Shown here: positions 46,511-54,332 of the stretch, piece by piece
How the letters are laid out: each line of letters starts with the position of its first letter
How positions within the stretch are numbered: the stretch's first letter is position 1
From: Qipengyuania psychrotolerans
GTDB taxonomy: Bacteria; Pseudomonadota; Alphaproteobacteria; Sphingomonadales; Sphingomonadaceae
Assembly (NCBI RefSeq): GCF_019711355.1
Contig: NZ_CP081297.1
Span: 434,001-498,000, forward strand
Length of the DNA: 64,000 nucleotides
Direction: 5' to 3'
The notes under the pieces: generated by a model
What the model was told of the DNA's origin: nothing
The model's database searches: none
The model's input: the letters and a program-made list of their open reading frames with translations, nothing else
Position numbers and translations under genes: made by a program

Positions 46511-49127
46511 TCCCGTCAATATCGATGCGGCTGGTCTCACCGGGGGCGAGGCATTTGTCACCGAGATCATATGTTGCGATCGATCCGTACGGGATTCCCA
46601 GATTATCTGCCAAATCTCGCGAGAATTCTTGAAGGTCCAGCGTCGACCCTTCTTGCGAGACGGAGTGCGAAATTGTGACAGGGCCCTGACCTTGGTATTC
46701 ATACCCTTCGAGCGCCCCAACTGCGCTGGCGTCCGTGATTGAAAGGTCGGCGGGGTAATCGTAACAGTACGGTTCGAGGATCACCTCAACGCGCCTGTTC
46801 GCCTCTTCGACCATGCCGTCAGCAGTGGGGATCAAGGGCGCGCTTTCGCCCATGCCGACAAGCTGGACGGGGCCAAGATAACCTCCCGAATGCACCTGGA
46901 AATCATCGGCAACACTTCGTGCCCGTTCGAGCGAGAGTCGTTCGTTGTAGTCGCTTGCTCCCGCAGTGTCGGTGTAGCCGACAAAGGTCACTGCGCTAAT
47001 GCCTGCACAGTCATCGGAAAGCTGCCTGGCCTCGGTGTAAGCCGATCGCGCGGCATCCGGAACAGCGGTTTCGTCAAAGCCAAAGTTGGTTTCAAACAGC
47101 ACTTTTGCGCAGGGGACGGGAGCGGGTAACTCATCGGTGACCGGGGTATAGGCTGGCTCCGGTACGGCCGTGTCGGCTTCCCGCGCGGCATCGCTCACAT
47201 AATATTTCGTATTGGTCGTGGTCACTCCGCCAACGGTGTATGGCTGGCTGGCAAAACCGCCGCCACCGCCAATGATTTGCGGCTGACCTGCATAGCCTCC
47301 GCCACCTCCGGCCGGATATGCCTGGCTCGGATCGCCTGCAGAGTACGTGTATGATCGGCTTGCGACACGAGTGGGCGCGTCATTATCGCCGCCGATAACG
47401 ACAGCACCCTGATCGGAGAAAAACCTGCTCGTGCCATCTTCGTAGGTGAGTATGAAGCCGTTGACACCATCTCGCGTCGCTGGTTCCTGACTGACGATCC
47501 TGGGGCCTGCAAGAATGCCGCCACCAATCACACCTTCGCCGATCAGGGTTCCTGCCGTCCGAGGCGGCGGAGGTGCAGGTGGCGGTGAGGCAGAAACGGG
47601 TCTCTGTATTTCGGGCGGCACATCACGATTACGCGGCGCGACATTTGCCAGCACTTCGCGAGGAGACTGGTTGACCGGTGTAGTGACCTGCGGGGTTTCT
47701 TCAGCGAGGGAATCTGCTGCCTCGTCTACCGGTTCGGCAGCTTGCGCGACTGGATTGTTGGCGCCGTTAGCAGTTGGCTCGGACCCATTACTAGCGCCGC
47801 TAGCGATTTCTCTGGCTTCGTTGAAATTGCGGAAAATGTTCAGCAAATCGTCGGAGGTCGCAGACACTGTGCCGATAATCCCGACGATCGATGCGCCGAT
47901 CAATCCGCGTTGTATGCCTTTTCGCTTGAGCAGGCCGCCTTCTTGCGCCTCGGCTTCACCGGCTCCGGCCACTGCCGGGGCGGCTTGGCTTTCCACAAAG
48001 GCGATGCGATCGGTCTCGCCAGAGGTGTAGAGCGCGGGGGTGATCAGCTCGACCTGCGTGCGTTCGTCGTCATCGCTGGCAATTGCGCAGCGGCCCAAGG
48101 TCACAGCGCTGGCGATAGTCTCACCGCGTATGAGAGCGGTGTAGAATTCCTGGCTGAAATTGATGGCCGCATCGTCGGAAACCGGCTGCTGCATTCCGAC
48201 AACGAACGGGACATTCAGGCGCTGGAGCAGGTTCTGCGCCACACCGGCCATCGGTTCATCGGCTGAAGTCTGCCCACTCTGGCAGGAATTGAGCACCACC
48301 AGCCACGGCCGGTAATTGAGCAGCATATTGCGCAGCGTTTCCGCACTGAGCTTGTCGCCGACGCCTTCTTCGCCGGTTTCGAAAGCGAGATAGCCGGCGC
48401 CATCCTTGAACCCGCTATGACCGATGTAATGGATGACATGGGGCTGCCATTCGCTCAACGTCTGGCGGAAGTCCTCTCGGTTGACCGCGGGCAACGACCG
48501 GATTTCGAATTCGCCGTCCTTGGCCGCGACGAGATTGTCGATGCGCTTGCTGATGTTGCCAAGCTCGACATCGGTTTCGAGATCACGCCACGGGTTCGCA
48601 GCGGCCACGAGAATCCTGATCGGCTTGCTGGCGGGCGGTGGCAGCTCGCTTTGCGCGTCGAGTTTCCTGACAATATTCGACGTGGTGCCGATCGCCAGAA
48701 AACGGTCGTGCGATTTCAGATACAGTGCTTCCCACGGGACGCCTGAAAGTTCGGACGCTTGGGAGAGATCAATCTCGATCTCGACACCGTCATTGTCCGC
48801 AATCCGGTCTTCAAGCGCGCCAAGGATTTTTGGGCCCTCGGCGGAATTGTTCAAGTCGAACACGCTTTCCAGAACGCGTTCGCCGATGTCTTTTAGGGTC
48901 GGCAGATTGCCAGCCTGGAAAAACCGGGCCTCGGGCGTCAGTTCGGCGGCATTGCTGCGGAAACTGCGCGTCGTGCCGGCGGTTTGATCGCTGGCTTCCC
49001 ACAAATCGGAAATATCAGGCGGCAATCTCGTGCGGAACCGGTGCACTGCACCAGAACGCCTGACGGTGACATCATACTCACCATCACCAAAGGGCACGAA
49101 TGCGATGTTCCAACGCTTCTTGCTCAC
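46488..49127 (-). CDS. CHAT caspase-like protease fused to an OmpA-like peptidoglycan-binding domain, GTG start
   Basis: An 879-residue protein. The CHAT domain covers about residues 70-380. The catalytic pair is visible as His237 in HYIGHSG and Cys282 in VVLNSCQSG, followed by VPFVVGMQQPVSDDAA. A probable membrane segment is at about 408-425 (GLIGASIVGIIGTVSA). A long Ala/Pro/Gly/Ser-rich linker (about 440-680) follows, including PPPAPPPP and Gly-rich runs. An OmpA-like domain (about 680-820) follows, with VGYTDTAGASDYNERLSLERA and NRRVEV, and then a tail. This would place protease inside and peptidoglycan binding outside. GTG at 49127 is the start. The short repeat-protein gene lies just upstream on this strand. 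Confidence 0.88.
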   Translation of the reverse strand: MSKKRWNIAFVPFGDGEYDVTVRRSGAVHRFRTRLPPDISDLWEASDQTAGTTRSFRSNAAELTPEARFFQAGNLPTLKDIGERVLESVFDLNNSAEGPKILGALEDRIADNDGVEIEIDLSQASELSGVPWEALYLKSHDRFLAIGTTSNIVRKLDAQSELPPPASKPIRILVAAANPWRDLETDVELGNISKRIDNLVAAKDGEFEIRSLPAVNREDFRQTLSEWQPHVIHYIGHSGFKDGAGYLAFETGEEGVGDKLSAETLRNMLLNYRPWLVVLNSCQSGQTSADEPMAGVAQNLLQRLNVPFVVGMQQPVSDDAAINFSQEFYTALIRGETIASAVTLGRCAIASDDDERTQVELITPALYTSGETDRIAFVESQAAPAVAGAGEAEAQEGGLLKRKGIQRGLIGASIVGIIGTVSATSDDLLNIFRNFNEAREIASGASNGSEPTANGANNPVAQAAEPVDEAADSLAEETPQVTTPVNQSPREVLANVAPRNRDVPPEIQRPVSASPPPAPPPPRTAGTLIGEGVIGGGILAGPRIVSQEPATRDGVNGFILTYEDGTSRFFSDQGAVVIGGDNDAPTRVASRSYTYSAGDPSQAYPAGGGGGYAGQPQIIGGGGGFASQPYTVGGVTTTNTKYYVSDAAREADTAVPEPAYTPVTDELPAPVPCAKVLFETNFGFDETAVPDAARSAYTEARQLSDDCAGISAVTFVGYTDTAGASDYNERLSLERARSVADDFQVHSGGYLGPVQLVGMGESAPLIPTADGMVEEANRRVEVILEPYCYDYPADLSITDASAVGALEGYEYQGQGPVTISHSVSQEGSTLDLQEFSRDLADNLGIPYGSIATYDLGDKCLAPGETSRIDIDGIIPKAER

Positions 49128-49175
49128 GGCAGATTTCCAAGTGGCAGAAGAGAAGCTCTGCTGCGCATGGCAACG

Positions 49176-49382
49176 CTACCTGTCGGAATCGTTGCCGCGG
49201 AAGTTCCTGTCGCCGTCGTTACCTCTGAAATTCCTGTCGCCGTCATTTCCGCGAAAGTTACGATCGCCGTCATTGCCGCGAAACTGGCGGTCGCCGTCGT
49301 TTCCGCGCTTTGCACGATCATCAGCGGGTTTGTCGGAATTATCCTTGGCGCCATCTCCGCCAACAGGCTTCTTATCTGTCAT
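49176..49382 (-). CDS. Nonapeptide-repeat protein GNDGDRxFR, upstream of the CHAT gene
   Basis: A 68-residue hydrophilic protein. Residues 1-26 are Lys/Asp/Gly-rich, then GNDGDRxFR occurs four times, followed by GNDSDR. It has no signal peptide or membrane helix and is probably disordered. GGAGG lies about eight bases before the ATG at 49382. Frame extension to 49433 is possible but lacks a ribosome site. It is 48 bases before the CHAT start on the same strand, so cotranscription is likely. The arginine-rich repeats make it a possible CHAT protease substrate, but there is no direct evidence. Confidence 0.7.
   Translation of the reverse strand: MTDKKPVGGDGAKDNSDKPADDRAKRGNDGDRQFRGNDGDRNFRGNDGDRNFRGNDGDRNFRGNDSDR
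49179..49304. repeat. 27-base tandem repeats inside the nonapeptide-repeat gene
   Basis: About 4.7 copies of a 27-base unit encode GNDGDRxFR in the minus-strand gene. The copies differ by synonymous and a few amino-acid changes, so the array is not a very recent perfect duplication. Confidence 0.8.
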
Positions 49383-49463
49383 TATTTCTGCCTCCACCGA
49401 AATGATGTTAGCCGATAAGCAATATCCCAGCAAGCAATTGCACCCGTTTCGCGCTTGAGCCGG

Positions 49464-50672
49464 TTATTCGTGTCTCAGCGCATCGATCGGGTCCAGCTTG
49501 CTTGCGCGGTGTGCGGGGTAATAGCCGAAGATAATTCCCATCACGGCGCTGAACAGGAAGCTGAAGATATTCACCACCGGATCGAAAATGAACGGCAAGT
49601 CGATCGCACTGGCGAGCGCTACGGACAATCCGAAGGCCAGTAGAATGCCGATCAGGCCGCCGAAACAACACAGCACGACCGCCTCTGTCAGGAATTGCAT
49701 CCGCACTTCCTTCGCCAGCGCGCCGATCGCCAGGCGGATGCCAATTTCGCGGGTTCGCTCTGTCACGCTGACCAGCATGATGTTCATGATGCCGATGCCG
49801 CCGACAAGGAGACTGATACCGGCGATCACGGTGACCACTGCGGTCATTGTGCCGGTTACGGTATTGACCGTTTCATTAATGTCGGCGGTGTCGATGATGT
49901 TGAAATCATTCGCTTCGCCTTTCTGGATAACGCGGCGTTCGCGCAGCAGGTCGATCAGTTGCTGCTGGATCGAAGCGCTGGTGTAGGCATCGTCATACTT
50001 GACCACGAAGAACTGGACATTCGTGCTGCCGGTGAAGCGCCGCTGCACGGTCTTGAGCGGCATGAACACGACATCGTTGGCATCCTGGCCGCCGCCCACG
50101 GCGCTTGATCGTTCATCGATCACACCGACTACCTGGCAGCTAACATTGCCCACGCGCATCTGTTCGCCAAGCACTTCGCCTTCGACGAAGATTTCCTCCA
50201 CCACCTTGGGACCAAGGATGCACACGGCCTCGCCGCGGGCGCTTTCTTCTGCGGTGAAGCCGCGCCCGTCGACGACATCAATCGACTGGGCAGTGAAGAA
50301 ATCGGTATCGCCGCCTTGGACGCTGGTCGACCAATCCTGACCATTGTGAAACGCTGTGGTGCTGATCTGGGCCGATCCCGCCGCATTGGTGACACCGGGT
50401 ATCTGCATCTGGACGGCGGCGATATCCGCGTCGTCGAATGGTGCCGGTTGGCGATCACCGACCCGGCTGGGGAAGACGATGAAGACATTGGAGCCAAGCC
50501 CGGCAATGTCTTCCTGAACATTGGCAGTCAAACCTCTGCCCAGCGTTACCATCGTGATGACGGCAGCCACCCCGATAATGATGCCCAGCGTTGTCAGGAA
50601 GCTGCGCAGCAGGTGGCGCCTGATCTCGCGCAGCGCGAGCAGGAACGTGGCGCCCAGCATCCGCAGCTTCAT
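49464..50672 (-). CDS. ABC transporter permease, MacB/FtsX type
   Basis: A 402-residue permease with the N-terminal helix near residues 12-40 (LREIRRHLLRSFLTTLGIIIGVAAVI). A large periplasmic MacB-PCD domain (about 45-270) follows, then three C-terminal helices (about 280-390, ISLLVGGIGIMNIMLVSVTERTREIGIRLAIGA). Homologous to the membrane half of MacB, which here is encoded apart from its ATPase. It acts with the ATPase gene, the MacA-like adaptor and the outer-membrane factor in the same operon. Its ATG overlaps the ATPase stop by four bases. Confidence 0.95.
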   Translation of the reverse strand: MKLRMLGATFLLALREIRRHLLRSFLTTLGIIIGVAAVITMVTLGRGLTANVQEDIAGLGSNVFIVFPSRVGDRQPAPFDDADIAAVQMQIPGVTNAAGSAQISTTAFHNGQDWSTSVQGGDTDFFTAQSIDVVDGRGFTAEESARGEAVCILGPKVVEEIFVEGEVLGEQMRVGNVSCQVVGVIDERSSAVGGGQDANDVVFMPLKTVQRRFTGSTNVQFFVVKYDDAYTSASIQQQLIDLLRERRVIQKGEANDFNIIDTADINETVNTVTGTMTAVVTVIAGISLLVGGIGIMNIMLVSVTERTREIGIRLAIGALAKEVRMQFLTEAVVLCCFGGLIGILLAFGLSVALASAIDLPFIFDPVVNIFSFLFSAVMGIIFGYYPAHRASKLDPIDALRHE

Positions 50673-51379
50673 GCGCTTGCTCCCTTTCGAGTGCCCTGAG
50701 TGACATGCTCAACCAGACCATCGCGGAATTGCACGATCGTCCGCGCAAACTCGGCCATCTCCTGTTCGTGGGTTACCATCAGAACGGTAATGCCGGTTTC
50801 GCTCAAATTGCTGAGCAGTTCCATGATCTCGATTGAGCGTTCGGTGTCGAGATTTCCGGTCGGTTCATCTGCAAGCAGGACATCCGGGTCCGAAACAAGC
50901 GCGCGGGCGATGGCAACGCGCTGCTGCTGGCCGCCCGACAGTTCTGCCGGAGTGTGCGACGCCCAGGGCAGCAAACCGACCTTGTCGAGCGAGCGTTCTG
51001 CCGCCTCGCGGCGCGCCTTCTTGGTTTCACCGCGGTAGAGCAATGGCAATTCGACATTTTCCAGCGCGGTTGTGCGGGAAAGCAGGTTGAAGCCTTGGAA
51101 CACGAAGCCGAGATAGCGGCGGCGCAGCAAGCTTCGCTGGTCGCGCGTAAGCGACTGCACTTCCACGCCGCGAAATTTGAACGTGCCGCTGGTCGGCGTG
51201 TCGAGGCAGCCTAGGATATTCATGGTCGTCGACTTGCCCGAACCTGATGGGCCCATGATGGCAACGAAATCGCTGCGCTCAATGGAAAGATCGACACCTT
51301 TGAGGGCCTGGAACGCAGCGGGTCCAGTGCCGAAGGTCTTGGTGATCCCTTCAAGTTCGATCAGGATTTCATTGCTCAC
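50669..51379 (-). CDS. ABC transporter ATP-binding protein (MacB/LolD type)
   Basis: A 236-residue ATPase. Walker A is MGPSGSGKST, the signature motif is LSGGQQQRVAIARAL, Walker B is VLLADEPTGNLD and the switch histidine is in VTHEQ. The sequence is typical of MacB/LolD/FtsE-like exporters. It partners with the adjacent permease gene, translated by overlap. Operon order is outer-membrane factor, adaptor, ATPase, permease. Confidence 0.95.
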   Translation of the reverse strand: MSNEILIELEGITKTFGTGPAAFQALKGVDLSIERSDFVAIMGPSGSGKSTTMNILGCLDTPTSGTFKFRGVEVQSLTRDQRSLLRRRYLGFVFQGFNLLSRTTALENVELPLLYRGETKKARREAAERSLDKVGLLPWASHTPAELSGGQQQRVAIARALVSDPDVLLADEPTGNLDTERSIEIMELLSNLSETGITVLMVTHEQEMAEFARTIVQFRDGLVEHVTQGTRKGASA

Positions 51380-51386
51380 GTGCTTT

Positions 51387-52682
51387 TCACTGCCGATCCG
51401 CGCCGATACCTGTGACGACCTTCATACCGTTCTCAAGTTCGTCCGATGTCACGACAGTAAAGCGGCCGTCGCTCTGGCCCGTGGTCACTTCGATCGCACG
51501 AAGATCGCCATCTTCCTCGACGACATAAACCGTCTGGCGGCTGCCGACGCCGATTGTGGATGTCTCTTCCTGATTTAGGCCGATATCGGGTTCGCCGAAC
51601 AGTCCGCCCTTGTCGTCCTTCTCTTCCGGATCGAAACGCAGCGCCGCGTTGGGCACCAGCATCTTCTCGCCTGTGCTTTGGGTCGCAATAGTTGCAGTGG
51701 CGGTCATCCCGGGCCGCAGGAGTCCCCTCGGATTGTCGACGATCAGCCGCGCTTCATAGCTGACCACTTGCTGCCCCTGCTGCGGTTGCTGCTGGGACTG
51801 CGCGATGTTGTTCGATGCCAGATCGACCCGTTCCACCCGGGCGGGGAAGCGGCGGCCGGGATAGGCATCGACGGTGAAGCTGGCTGTCTGACCGACTTTG
51901 ACCTGTCCCACATCGGCCTCGTCGAGATCGACGCGCAATTGCATCGTTGCGAGGTTTTCGGCGAGCACGAACAGGGTCGGAGTGTTGAAGCTGGCGGCCA
52001 CTGTCTGGCCGGGTTCAACCTGACGGGCCAGCACCACGCCCGAAACGGGCGCGCGGATAACCGCGCGCTGCGACTGGGTCCGGGCGGTCGAAAGCTGGGC
52101 CTGGACTGCAGTAACATTGGCACGCGCAGAGGCTACGGCGGCCTGTCCGCGGCGGACAGCCGCAACTGCCAGTTCCATCTCCGCATCGGACGGCACCCTG
52201 CCTCCCGAAAGGCGCTCTACCTCGCGAAGCCGCTTGAGCTGGGCCTGATCCGCATCCAGCGTTGCCTGTGCCTGGGCGACCTGCGCCGTGGCGGCATTGA
52301 GGTTGGCGCGGCTCTGGTTGATCTGGTCTTCGATCACATCTGTATTGATCACGGCAAGCACCTGACCGCGGCTGACGGAATCGTTCACATCGACCAACAC
52401 GCGGTCGATACGGCCGGAAACTTCCGAGCCGACTTCCACTTGATTGGTGGGCCGAAGATTGCCCGTGGCCGTCACCGACAAATCAAGCGAGCGGGTCTGC
52501 ACTTCAGCGTCGATATAGTTTTGCTTGGGCTCTTCGCCCGTGCACCGCGAAATCGCGAAAACCAACAGAAGCACCAGGAGTACCGCGACCCAGACACGCT
52601 TGCGCTTGTACCATTTCTTCGGCTTGCCAAGGTCGAGATAGCTCTCGATATCCTGTTCGCTAGCAGCTTCGGCGTCGGTCAT
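51387..52682 (-). CDS. Periplasmic adaptor (MacA-like membrane fusion protein)
   Basis: A 431-residue adaptor with an N-terminal membrane helix (about residues 27-44, VWVAVLLVLLLVFAISRC). The lipoyl halves follow (VEVGSEVSGRIDRVLVDVNDSVSRGQVLAVINTD), then an alpha-hairpin coiled coil (about 110-200) and a beta-barrel domain (RVDLDEADVGQVKVGQ...). It links the inner-membrane ABC exporter to the outer-membrane channel. It overlaps the outer-membrane factor gene by four bases and is seven bases before the ATPase gene. Confidence 0.94.
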   Translation of the reverse strand: MTDAEAASEQDIESYLDLGKPKKWYKRKRVWVAVLLVLLLVFAISRCTGEEPKQNYIDAEVQTRSLDLSVTATGNLRPTNQVEVGSEVSGRIDRVLVDVNDSVSRGQVLAVINTDVIEDQINQSRANLNAATAQVAQAQATLDADQAQLKRLREVERLSGGRVPSDAEMELAVAAVRRGQAAVASARANVTAVQAQLSTARTQSQRAVIRAPVSGVVLARQVEPGQTVAASFNTPTLFVLAENLATMQLRVDLDEADVGQVKVGQTASFTVDAYPGRRFPARVERVDLASNNIAQSQQQPQQGQQVVSYEARLIVDNPRGLLRPGMTATATIATQSTGEKMLVPNAALRFDPEEKDDKGGLFGEPDIGLNQEETSTIGVGSRQTVYVVEEDGDLRAIEVTTGQSDGRFTVVTSDELENGMKVVTGIGADRQ

Positions 52683-54109
52683 TCGGCTATCCTGTCATCT
52701 TGCCGGACATCGGTTCCGGGCAGAGGGTAATCGTAATCGGCAGCGCTCCAGCCTCCGCCCAGCGCCTGCGTCAGCCGGACGAATGCCGTGGCCCGATCGG
52801 ACTGTGCGCCGACAAGCTGGTTGCGGGCCGACAGCAGCTGGTTCTCGACGAGCAGCAGCGTCTGGAAATCGATCAGTCCGGCTTCATACTGGGTGCGCGC
52901 GAGGAACGCTGAATTTTGCGCCGCGTCGAGCGCCTCTTCGTTGATTGTCGCGCGGTCCGCAGCAGCGCGTTGATCGACCGCCGCGCTTTCGACATCCTGG
53001 AGAGCCCCGAGGATTGCTTGCTCATATGCGGCAAGCGAGGCGCGGGCATCGGCTTCTGCACCATCGACCCGCGATGCAGTGCGTCCGCCGTCGAAGATTA
53101 ACTGGGTAAGGCCGGCAAACAGATTGCCCGTGAGAATATCGAACAGTGTGCCGGCAGTGCCCGCGGTTCCGATTGAACCGGTAATACGAGCTGCTGGGAG
53201 CAGGTCCGCGCGCGCGACGCCAATGCGCGCGGCGCTGGCGAAGAGGTCGGCTTCGGCCGCGCGTACATCGGGGCGGCGCTGCAACACCTGGGCAGGGGCC
53301 TCGTATCGGGTCAGCAGCGGCGGGCTGGGGACAGGCTCAGGCTCTGTAGCCTGAATTGTATCGAGCACGCGGCCCGGAGGCTCCCCGATCAGGACGGAAA
53401 TAGCATTGGCAGTGGCCGCCAGATTGCTTTCCAGCAATGGGATCGACGCGGCGGTCTGCGCTCGCTGTGTCCGAGCCTGTTCGACATCAAGACTGGACAC
53501 CAGGCCGGCCTGATTGCGCCAGCGTGCAAGCTGGAGATTGTCCTCCTGGAATGCGAGCGTTGAGCGCGCGATGGCCAGCTGCTCTGCGATGGCCCGGGCC
53601 GTGATGGTCTGAACGGCAACCTGGCCGACGATGAGGCGCTGCAAATCGGCAAGCGAATATCCTGCAGAGGCAAGGTCTGCACGGCTCGCGGCGACATTGT
53701 TCGAAATCTGTCCGAACAGGTCAATTTCCCAGGACGCATCGGCGCCCACCGTGAAGCCTATTTCGTCATCGGCAAAGTCGCCGACATCACGGCTAGCGCC
53801 TGCGCTCAGCCCGGCGCTTGGCAGATAGCTGGCCCGGGCGATGCGCAATCCGGCGCGCGCGCGGTCGAGGCGGGCGATGCCAATTGCGAGATCGCGATTT
53901 TCGACGATAGCCTGTTCGACAAAACTGCTGAGCACCGGGTCGCCGAGCAGAGTCCAGTATTGCGTCAGGTCAGTGGAGAGCGGAGCCACCTCGCTCTGCG
54001 CCCAGTCCGCAGGCACAGGTATCTGTGAAGCGGGCGGTTCCACGCCGTTCAATGCGCACCCAGCCAACATCAAAACCGCGCCGGCGCCAAGCACCGCACG
54101 GCCATTCAT
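52679..54109 (-). CDS. Outer-membrane efflux lipoprotein (NodT/TolC family)
   Basis: A protein of about 476 residues. The lipoprotein signal MNGRAVLGAGAVLMLAGC supports the ATG at 54109; the frame runs to 54187. Two outer-membrane-factor repeats are present, with the motifs DPVLSSFVEQAIVENRDLAIGIARLDRAR and RYEAPAQVLQRRPDVRAAEADLFA in the standard NodT pattern. It forms the outer-membrane duct of the exporter encoded by the downstream genes. Transported substrate unknown; the MacAB family exports macrolides, peptides or siderophores. Confidence 0.92.
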   Translation of the reverse strand: MNGRAVLGAGAVLMLAGCALNGVEPPASQIPVPADWAQSEVAPLSTDLTQYWTLLGDPVLSSFVEQAIVENRDLAIGIARLDRARAGLRIARASYLPSAGLSAGASRDVGDFADDEIGFTVGADASWEIDLFGQISNNVAASRADLASAGYSLADLQRLIVGQVAVQTITARAIAEQLAIARSTLAFQEDNLQLARWRNQAGLVSSLDVEQARTQRAQTAASIPLLESNLAATANAISVLIGEPPGRVLDTIQATEPEPVPSPPLLTRYEAPAQVLQRRPDVRAAEADLFASAARIGVARADLLPAARITGSIGTAGTAGTLFDILTGNLFAGLTQLIFDGGRTASRVDGAEADARASLAAYEQAILGALQDVESAAVDQRAAADRATINEEALDAAQNSAFLARTQYEAGLIDFQTLLLVENQLLSARNQLVGAQSDRATAFVRLTQALGGGWSAADYDYPLPGTDVRQDDRIAE

Positions 54110-54332
54110 TCGGAACCGCTCAGTCGAAATAGCTAGACCCCCTGATCCTATTTCCATGGCTCTTTTAACGTTACTCGGTCCGTTCACAATCCCCGGCGCT
54201 GCCTAAATAGGTGAAATGGATGAATTTACATTTGGGTCTGAAGAGCCCGGCTGGGGTTATTGAGTAACATGACTTGCCAACCTCGGGGTTAGGCGGCACC
54301 CCTTGCGCCCTCGCATTTGGGTCGGAGGGCAA

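Noticed and set aside
49179..49304. 27-base tandem repeats as a possible CRISPR or satellite
   Set aside because: The units are directly joined with no spacers and keep one reading frame, so they are coding repeats.
36787..49382. Known defence systems Thoeris, CBASS or Craspase
   Set aside because: TIR is present, but no ThsA-like partner, no CD-NTase with cap genes and no Cas gene or CRISPR array lies in the window; the CHAT protein lacks the TPR-CHAT layout of Craspase.
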